DNA from: UPXZ01 sp964498765
Lineage (GTDB): Bacteria; Bacteroidota; Bacteroidia; Bacteroidales; Paludibacteraceae
Reading direction: 5' to 3'
Assembly (NCBI GenBank): GCA_964498765.1
Contig: CAZCIU010000011.1
Coordinates: 1-55,160, forward strand
DNA: 55,160 nt
Shown piece after piece: positions 1-7,906 of this stretch. Under the pieces are notes generated by a model. It did not search any database. It was not told the origin of the DNA and saw only the letters and a list, made by a program, of their open reading frames with translations. Position 1 is the stretch's first letter. Each line of letters opens with the position of its first letter. The position numbers were made by a program, and so were the translations under genes.

Positions 1-1026
1 GTGATTGAAACTTCATTTGGTTTTGACACAGCTTGTAAAGTTTACTCAGAACTTATCGGTAACATTCAGCGCGATGCCAGCTCAGCTAAAAAATACTGGC
101 ACTTCATCCGTTTGATGGGACGTTCTGCTTCACACATTACTTTAGAATGCGCGCTTCAAAGCCAACCAAATATCGCCTTGATTTCTGAAGAAATTGAAGC
201 TAAAAACATGACTTTGAAAGATGTGGTAGAATACATCGTTGATATTATTGTAGTAAGAGCAAAATCAGGTTTGAACTACGGTACAGTGCTTATTCCGGAA
301 GGATTAATTGAGTTCATCCCGGCAATGAAAAAACTGATTGCAGACTTGAACGATATGCTTGCTCACAACGACGACTTCAATGCCATGAACTCTGATGAAG
401 AAAGACGTGAATATGTGAAAAGCGTATTAAATCCAGAAAGTACTGCAGTTTACCGTAGCCTTCCGAAAGGAATTGCTCGTCAGCTTACATTGGATCGTGA
501 CCCACACGGAAACGTACAAGTTTCGTTGATTGAAACTGAAAAATTGCTGATTGAAATGGTTGCGAAACGCTTAGCTCAACTGAAAGCGGAAGGAACTTAC
601 AAAGGTAAATTCTCTGCTATCAATCACTTCTTTGGTTATGAAGGTCGTTGTGCTATTCCTTCCAACTTTGATGCTGACTACACTTACTCACTTGGTATGG
701 TAGCTTCATTGTTAATTGCAGAAGGAAAAACAGGCTACATGGCTTCAGTACGCAATTTGACTGCTCCTGCTTCTGAATGGCTTGCAGGTGGCGTGCCTAT
801 CACAATGATGATGAATATGGAACGCCGTCATGGAAAAATGAAACCGGTAATCCAAAAAGCATTGGTTCAATTGGATGGTGAGCCTTTCAAATTCTTTGCT
901 GCAAACCGCGACAAATGGTCTGACGACACATCTGACTTTATCTATCCGGGTCCAATTCAGTACTTTGGTCCATCAGAAGTTTGTGATCAGCCAACCAGAA
1001 CTTTACTTCTTGAAAGCGGAAAATAA
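1..1026 (+). CDS. pfp: PPi-dependent phosphofructokinase, C-terminal part (5' end outside window)
   Basis: Diphosphate--fructose-6-phosphate 1-phosphotransferase phosphorylates fructose 6-phosphate reversibly with pyrophosphate in cytoplasmic glycolysis. The 341 visible residues resemble the C-terminal two thirds of the long (about 550 aa) PFP class: a conserved SGLNYGTVLIPEGLIEF stretch near residue 88 and FGYEGRCAIPSNFDADYTYS near residue 213. The frame is open to the left edge, so the GTG at base 1 is probably an internal valine codon rather than the start. A strong hairpin terminator follows the stop. The call is confident at family level. Whether this organism also has an ATP-dependent enzyme cannot be seen here. 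Confidence 0.9.
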   Translation: MIETSFGFDTACKVYSELIGNIQRDASSAKKYWHFIRLMGRSASHITLECALQSQPNIALISEEIEAKNMTLKDVVEYIVDIIVVRAKSGLNYGTVLIPEGLIEFIPAMKKLIADLNDMLAHNDDFNAMNSDEERREYVKSVLNPESTAVYRSLPKGIARQLTLDRDPHGNVQVSLIETEKLLIEMVAKRLAQLKAEGTYKGKFSAINHFFGYEGRCAIPSNFDADYTYSLGMVASLLIAEGKTGYMASVRNLTAPASEWLAGGVPITMMMNMERRHGKMKPVIQKALVQLDGEPFKFFAANRDKWSDDTSDFIYPGPIQYFGPSEVCDQPTRTLLLESGK

Positions 1027-1046
1027 TCTTGCTTCATGACAATAAA

Positions 1047-1079
1047 AAAAGGGCGTCTTATTTTTAAGATGCCCTTTTT
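1047..1079 (+). terminator. Rho-independent terminator after pfp
   Basis: A 13-bp arm AAAGGGCGTCTTA pairs with TAAGATGCCCTTT (one G-T wobble) around a short T loop and runs into a T tract. The A tract on the left lets it also serve the convergent araC-like gene on the minus strand, which ends at 1115. Confidence 0.85.
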
Positions 1080-1114
1080 CTTTGGGAAAAACGAAATTTC
1101 CTACTAACACTCCA

Positions 1115-1873
1115 TCACTTGTACATTCCAACAATTTCCTTTTTCATCTTTTTTGTAACATTGTTCAGTTTTGACTTTTCAGCCATCATCCATTGTTTTG
1201 GGGTTTGGTCAAATTCTTTTTGAAATCTTCGTGTAAATGTTTTGGTACTCATGTTGCAGATTTCTGCCAGCTCTCCCACTGTTTCTACTTTCAGTACGTT
1301 TGATTTTACTATATTTTTAAATGTATTCAACGATTCAATTACTGGTGCTAAAAAATTAGCAGCATCTTCTTTTTTATAAAATCCTCTCATCAAAAACAGC
1401 CATTCACTTTCCTTTAAATCATGTAAATGTCTGCAATACATTTTATTAACGAGATAAAACTCCATGTTTTTTATAAAATCCCTAACCGGATTTACCATTC
1501 GTAAAACGCGGATATTTTTCTTTTTGCTTGTGTAATACTGAGCTAACTTAGAAATAGAAAACTGATCACAAAGAATTTTTGGTTTTTCGAAAATACAGAC
1601 TATAAATTTCGTATCTCTCAGTACTTCAATCTTATAGTTGTTATAAGGTGCGAGCGAGCACATTTCATTTGATTTAATAGTAGCAGTTTCTTTTGCTGTA
1701 CTTGTAACCTTCAGACGTCCTTTCATCATAAAAATCACTGCAAACTCGCTTGCATACTTCATTTGAAATTCTTCACCGGTTTCATATTGATTAAGAAAAA
1801 AACCTGATTGAAAGTTATGGATATAATTTTCACATGCTACATGTTCGTTCAAATATAAAAGGACATCTTTCAT
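1115..1873 (-). CDS. AraC-family regulator lacking its second HTH
   Basis: A 252-residue cytoplasmic DNA-binding protein. The N-terminal ~170 residues look like an AraC-type sensor/cupin region. Near the C-terminus, VGELAEICNMSTKTFTRRF is a recognisable AraC helix-turn-helix followed by TPKQWMMAEK, the linker that normally leads into a second HTH. Here only about 20 lysine-rich residues follow and then the stop, so roughly 45 residues of the usual DNA-binding domain are missing. The 40 bases between the stop and the terminator cannot encode the missing part, so this is a true truncation and not a frameshift. I chose ATG at 1873; the TTG at 1888 is the only upstream alternative. It is divergent from the polysaccharide export operon and may regulate it. 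The ligand is unknown. Confidence 0.75.
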   Translation of the reverse strand: MKDVLLYLNEHVACENYIHNFQSGFFLNQYETGEEFQMKYASEFAVIFMMKGRLKVTSTAKETATIKSNEMCSLAPYNNYKIEVLRDTKFIVCIFEKPKILCDQFSISKLAQYYTSKKKNIRVLRMVNPVRDFIKNMEFYLVNKMYCRHLHDLKESEWLFLMRGFYKKEDAANFLAPVIESLNTFKNIVKSNVLKVETVGELAEICNMSTKTFTRRFQKEFDQTPKQWMMAEKSKLNNVTKKMKKEIVGMYK

Positions 1874-1941
1874 AATAATTCTCGTCAAAAATATTAATAA
1901 TATATAAAATGGTAGATTGAGAATATGTCAAAGATGTAAAC

Positions 1942-1959
1942 ATTTGATAAATATCAAAT
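1942..1959. promoter_or_regulatory. Perfect dyad, candidate operator
   Basis: ATTTGATA-AA-TATCAAAT is an inverted repeat with 8-bp arms and a 2-bp centre, about 70 bp upstream of the AraC-like start and 360 bp upstream of the export operon. It has no T tract, so it is not a terminator. It looks like a homodimer binding site. Which protein binds is inference; the neighbouring regulator is the obvious candidate. Confidence 0.45.
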
Positions 1960-2280
1960 ACAGAGGTTTATATTAAGTTTCATTCGGTTTAAATCTTTTT
2001 TACAAATTACGTACCAAAGCAACTATAAGCTGATAGACAATTTCTATAACATTAAAATATTGAATTGTATAGCAAATATATGTTAATTCTACAAATATCA
2101 ATAAAAATATAAAAACTAATGCATTATAAAGAATGTTTCTAATTAAGTTTTTTTCACAAAATAATTAATTAAACCAAGGTATTCAGTCATTAAACACTAG
2201 AATTTCAATATTAATTAGAATTATTGCTATTTTTCCAATAATTTTTTAATCAAAATATATTAAAAATAAGATGTTTTGAA

Positions 2281-2288
2281 TATCTTTG
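2281..2288 (+). promoter_or_regulatory. Bacteroidota -7 box for the export operon
   Basis: TATCTTTG matches the Bacteroidota -7 consensus TAnnTTTG, 31 bases before the first ATG of the export operon. No TTG lies at the right distance upstream, so the -33 element is weak or absent. Confidence 0.5.
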
Positions 2289-2319
2289 TCTAAATTTATC
2301 AAAACGTTAGAAACCTATT

Positions 2320-3156
2320 ATGAGAAAAACCATTTCAAGAGGCTTGAGTTTTTTTATTGTCAGTGTGGTTTTAGCTTTTGCTTTTTCATCATGCATGACT
2401 ACGAAAAAAACCAATTATCTCCAAAAACCTTCCTCAGACATTCCTAGCTACGATGCAAGCGTTGGCTATGAAGAATATGTACTTGCTCCTTATGACAAAG
2501 TTTATGTTCGTGTGTATTCCATTGATAAAAACGTAAATACCATGATTAATGGATTGACATCGACATACATTGCAAATTTGGAAAGTGCTGATTATTCTGA
2601 ATTGTACACTTACACTATTTCTGAAAATGGCACTATCACTTTGCCGATGGCTGGAGAAGTAAAAATTGGAGGACAATATGTTCGTGAGGCTAAAAACACA
2701 ATTAAAAACGCTATTCAGACAGTCATGTTTGACCAATGTGCCGTTGATTTGAGAATTATGGGACGATATTTCAGCGTAATTGGTGGAAATATGAATGGTA
2801 AATATCCGATTTTCAGAGAGAAGATGAATGTTTTTCAAGCATTGGCAATGGCGGGAGATATTTCACTTTTAGGGGATAGAAGAAACATTAAGATACTAAG
2901 AGAAACCCCTGAAGGAGAGACTAATGTAAAAATTTTTGATATCCGAAGTAAAGATATTATCAATTCTGAGTTTTATTACATTCAACCAAACGATGTTATT
3001 TACATTCAGGATGTGAATGGACAATTCTTCTCAGTAACTTCTTTAGGAAATGTTTTCTCTACTTTTTTCTCCACAGTTTCTTTTGGAATGTTGATTTACA
3101 ATTTGGTAAAACCGACACCAGAGACTCCATCAACCGATACTAACACTACTCCTTAA
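2320..3156 (+). CDS. Polysaccharide export lipoprotein (Wza/Poly_export family), first copy
   Basis: A 278-residue outer-membrane lipoprotein predicted to form the exit channel for capsule or exopolysaccharide. It has a hydrophobic signal peptide ending in a lipobox (FAFSSC, Cys near residue 25). A Poly_export domain follows (YVLAPYDKVYVRVYSID, then TITLPMAGEVKIGGQ), then an SLBB-like segment (FSVIGGNMNGKYPIF) and a last hydrophobic stretch near residues 243-262. It is the first gene of a three-gene set with a paralogous lipoprotein and a Wzc-like kinase. Two Wza-like lipoproteins in tandem are unusual; one may be an accessory channel subunit. The substrate cannot be told from the sequence. 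Confidence 0.85.
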   Translation: MRKTISRGLSFFIVSVVLAFAFSSCMTTKKTNYLQKPSSDIPSYDASVGYEEYVLAPYDKVYVRVYSIDKNVNTMINGLTSTYIANLESADYSELYTYTISENGTITLPMAGEVKIGGQYVREAKNTIKNAIQTVMFDQCAVDLRIMGRYFSVIGGNMNGKYPIFREKMNVFQALAMAGDISLLGDRRNIKILRETPEGETNVKIFDIRSKDIINSEFYYIQPNDVIYIQDVNGQFFSVTSLGNVFSTFFSTVSFGMLIYNLVKPTPETPSTDTNTTP

Positions 3157-3168
3157 TTGAAAATCAAT

Positions 3169-3942
3169 ATGAAAAAAATATTATCAACATACAGAAATTC
3201 CTTTTTTATACTGATTGCATTGGTAGCATTGAGTTTTTCATTGAACTCTTGCTACACTCAAAAGGATAAAAGTCTGATGCAGGCAAATAAATCTTTACCA
3301 CAATACGAAAAAGCTGATTACGAGCACTACACAATTGAGGTAAATGATGAATTGATTTTTAGAGTTGTAAGTACCGACGAGGAGTTTATTCGCCTCATTG
3401 AGGCTGGTGGAGCATCTCAGCAACAAGCTATTTCTTACCGAGTTTATCCTGATGGCACAATCGATTTACCATTTATTGATTCTATTAAAGTTGCAGGAAA
3501 AACGGTTCAACAAGCTGCAACTCAGATTCAAAGTCGTTTCAGACAATTGGTTTCTGATGCAGAAGTAAGATTAGCAATTGCAAATAAAAGCTATACGGTA
3601 ATTGGCGAAGCAGGAAGAGGTATTTTCCCGGTTTACAAAGATAAATTAACCATTTATCAAGCCTTAGCTCAATCGGGTGAAATAGCACTCAGTGGTGATA
3701 GAAAACACATTAAAATTATTCGAGAAATTGATGGAAAACCAGAAATTATGGAATTTGATATCCGTCCGAATTCTGTGATAAAATCCAAATATTATTATAT
3801 CTATCCAAACGATATAATTTATGTTCAAAAAGATCCGGCCAGTTTTTATAAAACTAATAATTACGGTTCTTTGATTGGATTAATCACATCCTCAATTTCT
3901 TTATTTACTACAGTATATTATTTGACAGAATTCAATAAATAA
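3169..3942 (+). CDS. Polysaccharide export lipoprotein, second copy
   Basis: A 257-residue paralogue of the preceding protein. It has a signal peptide with lipobox (SLNSC), a Poly_export segment (YTIEVNDELIFRVVSTDE, then YPDGTIDLPFIDSIKVAG), an SLBB-like segment (YTVIGEAGRGIFPVY) and a C-terminal hydrophobic tail. I took ATG at 3169, 12 bases after the upstream stop; a TTG at 3157 directly abuts that stop but the protein's MKKIL signal peptide fits the ATG. It is co-transcribed with the flanking export genes. It is likely a partner or duplicated form of the outer-membrane channel. Confidence 0.85.
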   Translation: MKKILSTYRNSFFILIALVALSFSLNSCYTQKDKSLMQANKSLPQYEKADYEHYTIEVNDELIFRVVSTDEEFIRLIEAGGASQQQAISYRVYPDGTIDLPFIDSIKVAGKTVQQAATQIQSRFRQLVSDAEVRLAIANKSYTVIGEAGRGIFPVYKDKLTIYQALAQSGEIALSGDRKHIKIIREIDGKPEIMEFDIRPNSVIKSKYYYIYPNDIIYVQKDPASFYKTNNYGSLIGLITSSISLFTTVYYLTEFNK

Positions 3943-3979
3943 TAAACACAGATTTACTAAAATATTTTAACTGAACATT

Positions 3980-6364
3980 ATGGAAGAGAATAATAAGTAT
4001 GTGCAGCCATTTGATGAAAATGAAGACTCCGGTTTTAACATCAAGGAATGGTTAGGACTATTTTTGCATTATTGGTATTTATTTTTGATTTTTATTTTAC
4101 TTGCGTTAGGACTCGCTTATTTGAAAAACAGGTCTTGGATAGAAAGTTACAAATCCACCGGAACTGTAATTCTGGAAGAAGGGAGATATGGTGGTTCACA
4201 AGCATTTATGCAAGGTTTTGGAGTACAATCTGGTTTTAGGAATATTGACAACCAAGTGGTGATGTTAACGTCTTATGACCTTATTAGCCGCGTTGTTGAT
4301 AGTATTCCATTTTTAGAAGTGGATTACATTTCAAAAGGAAATTTCAAAACAAGAAATTTATATAATAATACACCGGTTGTAATTACGTCGGATTATGTGG
4401 ATCCAAGTGCATATGGCATTCTGTTCAAATTGGAAATGCGATCCGATGGCACATATGTGATTACCGATGAAGAAGGTGCAGAAAAAGGTATTAAGGCAAA
4501 TGGACGTTTTGGAATACCAATTCAGCATAATTTGTTTTTTATCACTGTTAACCGCACTTCGAATGCGATTTCAAATCGAGTGATGTATTTCAGATTTAGA
4601 AATAAAGAATCTCTTATTTCTGATTTTATGTCGCGCATTCAGCCGGCTTTTGTTTCAGACGGTTCATCAGTATTGAGTATTTCACTCACCAGCAATACTC
4701 CCGCGAGAGATATTGACTTTATTAACAAACTTTCCAGTGTTTTCATAACAGAAAATCTGGAAAGAAAAAATGATGCGGCTACCAAAACAATCAACTTTAT
4801 AGACCAACAATTGGATACGGTTTCCAAATCGCTTTCGATTTCTGAAGGTGCAATGACAAGTTTCCGCAGAAGTAATCAGATTGTGGACCTTTCCAGTCAC
4901 TCTTCCAAAGTATTAGGAAAAGCATCTCAATACGATGATCAAATGTCGCAACTACAACTACGCGAAACTTATTTGAACTATTTGACGAACTATCTAAAAA
5001 CGAATATCGACGCAGGCTCAATAGTTGCTCCATCCAGTTTAGGTCTTACTGAGCCAATGTTAGTTTCACTAGTTCAACAATTTAACGATATTCTCAATAA
5101 AAAATCGGAAACAAAAGAGAACAATCCACTTTACTCAAAATATGAGCGTGAGTTAGCAAGCATAAAAAACTCCATTAATGAAGTTATCAATAATATGCGA
5201 GCTTCAATGGATATTGAACGAAATGACTTGAACTCAAAATTGGCAAACGTAAGTCAGGATATTAGTTCGCTTCCTGGCAAAGAAATGCAGTTAATCGGCA
5301 TTGAAAGAAAATATCGTGTAGATGACAATTATTATACTTTCTTCTTACAAAAAAGAGCTGAAGCTGCTATTCAAAAGGCTTCAAATAGCCCGGACAATTA
5401 CGTTTTGGATAAAGCACGCGTAGTAGCACTTACCAACGGCGGCACAAAATCAAGAAATTTGATGATGTATTTGTTGATTGGATTACTAATTCCTGCGTTA
5501 TTTGTAATTCTGAAAGAACAGATGAATAATACCTTGAGAGATGCTCGTGATATTGAGAAAAACAGCAACTTCCCGTTGATTGGAACAATCAAACACACCA
5601 AAAACACAGATCCTGTTTTGACAGCGAAACGACCACGGTCATCATTTACAGAAATGTTCCGTGTTATACGTACTCGTATTGAGTTTATCGTTCAGCGCAA
5701 AACCAAAATCATGATATTAAACACATCAGCTGAATCAGGTGACGGAAAAACATATTTTAGTACAAATATGGCTTCGACTTATGGCATGACCGGATTAAAA
5801 ACTCTGCTTATTGATATGGATATCAGAAAACCGAGTGTTAATGAACGATTAGGATTATCAGAAAATGATGGTGTAACTAACTATTTGATTGGAGAAAAAT
5901 CATTGGATGAACTAATTCTTAAAAAAGGAGATTTTAATTTCGACATTTTACTTGCTGGTACAGTTCCACCAAATCCAGGTGAGTTAATTCGTTCTGAACA
6001 ATTAAAAGATATGTTTTTGGAATTAAGAAATCGTTACGATTATATCATTGTTGATACAAGTCCAATTGGATTAGTAGCAGATGCTTATTCTTTAGCACCA
6101 ATGATGGATGTTAATTTATTCGTCGCAAGAAGTGGTAAAACGAATAAGTCATTCTTCAAACGTCTAAACGAACAGCTTAAAGATGACAAATTGAAACACT
6201 TCTATGTCGTATTGAATGATGTAAACTTAGAAGGCAACCGCTACGGAAACTACGGTAAAAACTACGGTTATGGATACGGTTACAGCTACGGCTACGGTTA
6301 TGGCAGAAAGAAAAAAGATGCCAATAAATACGCTCAGTACTACGATGACGATAGCGAAGTATAA
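3980..6364 (+). CDS. Wzc-like polysaccharide co-polymerase with tyrosine autokinase domain
   Basis: A 794-residue inner-membrane protein that controls chain length and drives export. The first membrane segment is near residues 30-48. A Wzz domain and a long periplasmic coiled-coil/GNVR region follow, and the second membrane segment is near 495-513. The cytoplasmic BY-kinase domain has Walker A (SAESGDGKT, 583-591), Walker A' (IDMDIRKPS, near 614) and Walker B (IIVDTS, near 690). The last ~40 residues hold 12 tyrosines, many in YG repeats, and end in a QYYDDD stretch. Such tyrosine clusters are the autophosphorylation sites of this family. It is the third gene after two export lipoproteins and is followed by a terminator. 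No glycosyltransferase, Wzx or Wzy gene lies next to it. Confidence 0.9.
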   Translation: MEENNKYVQPFDENEDSGFNIKEWLGLFLHYWYLFLIFILLALGLAYLKNRSWIESYKSTGTVILEEGRYGGSQAFMQGFGVQSGFRNIDNQVVMLTSYDLISRVVDSIPFLEVDYISKGNFKTRNLYNNTPVVITSDYVDPSAYGILFKLEMRSDGTYVITDEEGAEKGIKANGRFGIPIQHNLFFITVNRTSNAISNRVMYFRFRNKESLISDFMSRIQPAFVSDGSSVLSISLTSNTPARDIDFINKLSSVFITENLERKNDAATKTINFIDQQLDTVSKSLSISEGAMTSFRRSNQIVDLSSHSSKVLGKASQYDDQMSQLQLRETYLNYLTNYLKTNIDAGSIVAPSSLGLTEPMLVSLVQQFNDILNKKSETKENNPLYSKYERELASIKNSINEVINNMRASMDIERNDLNSKLANVSQDISSLPGKEMQLIGIERKYRVDDNYYTFFLQKRAEAAIQKASNSPDNYVLDKARVVALTNGGTKSRNLMMYLLIGLLIPALFVILKEQMNNTLRDARDIEKNSNFPLIGTIKHTKNTDPVLTAKRPRSSFTEMFRVIRTRIEFIVQRKTKIMILNTSAESGDGKTYFSTNMASTYGMTGLKTLLIDMDIRKPSVNERLGLSENDGVTNYLIGEKSLDELILKKGDFNFDILLAGTVPPNPGELIRSEQLKDMFLELRNRYDYIIVDTSPIGLVADAYSLAPMMDVNLFVARSGKTNKSFFKRLNEQLKDDKLKHFYVVLNDVNLEGNRYGNYGKNYGYGYGYSYGYGYGRKKKDANKYAQYYDDDSEV

Positions 6365-6370
6365 TCAAAC

Positions 6371-6404
6371 AAAAAAGGAAGCTCCTCGAAGCTTCCTTTT
6401 TTTA
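6371..6404. terminator. Bidirectional terminator
   Basis: AAAAAAGGAAGCT pairs with AGCTTCCTTTTTT around a 6-base loop, with A and T tracts on the two sides. It ends the export operon and also the minus-strand gene whose stop is at 6421. Confidence 0.9.
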
Positions 6405-6420
6405 TCATTAATTTGTTGAG

Positions 6421-6768
6421 TTAATTGTTTGGTGTCTCTTTTTTTCCTCTGAATGACAGAAATACAGAAATCAGAGCATAAAGCAATACTAAAACGACCC
6501 ATCTTTCATCGCCTTTGAACATCAGAAAGGCCGAAACGCCTAAAAATAATGCTGCAAAAAGCATCAGTCTGTATTGTCTTTGAATTCGTTTGTCTTCATC
6601 TTTAGCTTGGTAATTTTGTACAAAGTACACGATTATCAATGAAAGCGCTCCAAAGGAAAAAATGTATTTGGAAATGGGAAAATCAAAATCAAACAATTGA
6701 AAAGCTGCCCCTGCAAAAACCATTACAGAGCCAATCAATTGCATCATATCTAAATATTTTTTATTCAT
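6421..6768 (-). CDS. Small four-helix membrane protein, function unknown
   Basis: A 115-residue protein with four predicted membrane segments (near residues 8-26, 33-50, 68-85 and 88-106) and a short charged loop (KDEDKRIQRQYR) between the second and third. I do not recognise a named family. Its start codon shares one base (6768) with the stop of the division gene upstream, so the two are translationally coupled. That suggests, but does not prove, a role in the envelope or division. No signal peptide or catalytic motif is visible. Confidence 0.7.
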   Translation of the reverse strand: MNKKYLDMMQLIGSVMVFAGAAFQLFDFDFPISKYIFSFGALSLIIVYFVQNYQAKDEDKRIQRQYRLMLFAALFLGVSAFLMFKGDERWVVLVLLYALISVFLSFRGKKETPNN

Positions 6769-7073
6769 TATTGTTCTTTAATTATAAAAACGTCTTCACT
6801 GTCTTTTTTAAGATAAAACTGCTCGCGAGCATACTTTTCAAGCGTTTCTTCACCGGCTTGCATTTCAATTACTTTCTTTTTATTCGACTCTATTTCTTCC
6901 TCATAAAATTTAATTTCCTTTTCTAAATCTTTCACATTCCTTCCGGTTTCCCAGCGGCTTAGAAGATTATATTTATCGAAAAAAAGAAAAAACACGAGAA
7001 AAATGGCAAGCACAATAAAATACTTGCTGAAAATAATCTGTTTTGTTTTATGTAAAATTGACTGCAAACTCAT
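6768..7073 (-). CDS. DivIC/FtsB-type septum formation initiator
   Basis: A 101-residue bitopic membrane protein of the divisome. FtsB/DivIC bridges FtsL and FtsQ and helps activate septal cell-wall synthesis. One membrane helix lies near residues 17-33, followed by a coiled coil with heptad-like charged residues (DLEKEIKFYEEEIESNKKKV). The typical C-terminal motif is LEKYAREQFYLKKDSEDVFII, in which the YAREQFYLKK block is characteristic. Length and layout fit the family. A -7 box sits 17 bases upstream of the ATG. Confidence 0.88.
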   Translation of the reverse strand: MSLQSILHKTKQIIFSKYFIVLAIFLVFFLFFDKYNLLSRWETGRNVKDLEKEIKFYEEEIESNKKKVIEMQAGEETLEKYAREQFYLKKDSEDVFIIKEQ

Positions 7074-7089
7074 AGTTAGGAACTTTTTG

Positions 7090-7097
7090 CAAAGATA
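7090..7097 (-). promoter_or_regulatory. -7 box upstream of divIC-like gene
   Basis: On the minus strand this reads TATCTTTG, a match to TAnnTTTG, 17 bases before the start codon. No convincing -33 TTG is present. Confidence 0.5.
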
Positions 7098-7146
7098 GAT
7101 ATTTTTGGGTATTAGCCACTATTATTAGCGGCGATAATTTATAAAC

Positions 7147-7824
7147 TCAATCACACAAGGTATATAAATCACCATGCGGATTAATCAACAAAAGTGGGAC
7201 AGGTGATTTTTTCACCAAATGCAGTTCCTTCGGACCAAAAATCACATCATCCAATCCATAATCTCTTGACGCAGAAACTAAAACTACTCCATAATTATCC
7301 TTTTCAGCTTTTTGTATGGCTTCTTTGTCTAACTTGAAACTGTCTGATTTGGCTTTCTCTACTTTATACTCAAAGTCAAACTTATCAAAAATCAGTTTCA
7401 TTTTCTCCACGGTAGTTTTCGCTTTTGAGCCATAATCATTGGCTTGCAAAACGGTAATCTCTGAGCCACAAAATCGACCAAAAGCTGATGCAAACTGCGT
7501 TTTTTCATATTCCTCCACCAGAAATCCAACCGGAACAAGCACTTTTTCAAAACTGATTGGTGGAAAATCGTCCTTGAAAAGCAGATACGGAATACGTAAA
7601 TCCCGGCAATATTTCAGGTAGTTTTTCAACTGTTTGTTTTGCGAATTACTCCACTGTATCATCAGAAATGAAGCCTCATTTTCTTCACAAATCTCCGCAA
7701 ATTGCTTTACCGGCTTATGGCTAACAATTATCTTTACATCTTCAAAACCATTTTCAGAAAAGTACTTTTCTAAACTATCTTTCTTAGCATTAACTTCCTC
7801 CACACTTTCCACAAAAGTAAGCAC
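7147..7824 (-). CDS. Universal stress protein, 5' end disrupted or non-canonical start
   Basis: The visible protein has two UspA-like halves. The second begins at FEKVLVPVGF near residue 92 and ends with VSASRDYG and VKKSPVPLLLINP, typical of this fold. UspA proteins are cytoplasmic stress proteins, often nucleotide-binding. The GTG at 7824 starts inside the first UspA half. The open frame continues upstream without a stop to 7920 and encodes residues that complete the expected first helix (QTASALLSSGYLLARNLKKEFG), but it contains no ATG. At 7907 the frame enters an inverted-repeat element. The gene has therefore probably lost its native start; it may be a pseudogene or be translated from an unusual codon. 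It lies downstream of murF-alr on the same strand. Confidence 0.7.
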   Translation of the reverse strand: MLTFVESVEEVNAKKDSLEKYFSENGFEDVKIIVSHKPVKQFAEICEENEASFLMIQWSNSQNKQLKNYLKYCRDLRIPYLLFKDDFPPISFEKVLVPVGFLVEEYEKTQFASAFGRFCGSEITVLQANDYGSKAKTTVEKMKLIFDKFDFEYKVEKAKSDSFKLDKEAIQKAEKDNYGVVLVSASRDYGLDDVIFGPKELHLVKKSPVPLLLINPHGDLYTLCD

Positions 7825-7890
7825 GCCAAACTCTTTTTTCAGATTTCGGGCTAACAGATAACCGCTTGAAAGTAAAGCAGAAGCGGTTTG

Positions 7891-7906
7891 AATATTATGT
7901 AATATT
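7891..7906. repeat. Small perfect palindrome abutting the MITE-like element
   Basis: AATATTA-TG-TAATATT has 7-bp arms and a 2-bp centre. It falls in the part of the usp frame that should hold the N-terminus and touches the left terminus of the inverted-repeat element at 7907. It could fold over the start region of the usp mRNA. Confidence 0.4.

Larger units (their letters stand above)
1874..2319. other. AT-rich divergent intergenic region (446 bp)
   Basis: This gap separates the AraC-like gene from the export operon. It holds one near-perfect dyad (1942-1959) and a -7 type box close to the right-hand gene (2281-2288). I see no ORF, RNA gene or repeat in the remaining roughly 300 bases, which are very A+T rich. 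Confidence 0.6.

Noticed and set aside
1115..1140. A frameshift that hides the second HTH of the AraC-like protein
   Set aside because: Only about 40 bases lie between the stop and the terminator, too few for the missing ~45 residues in any frame.
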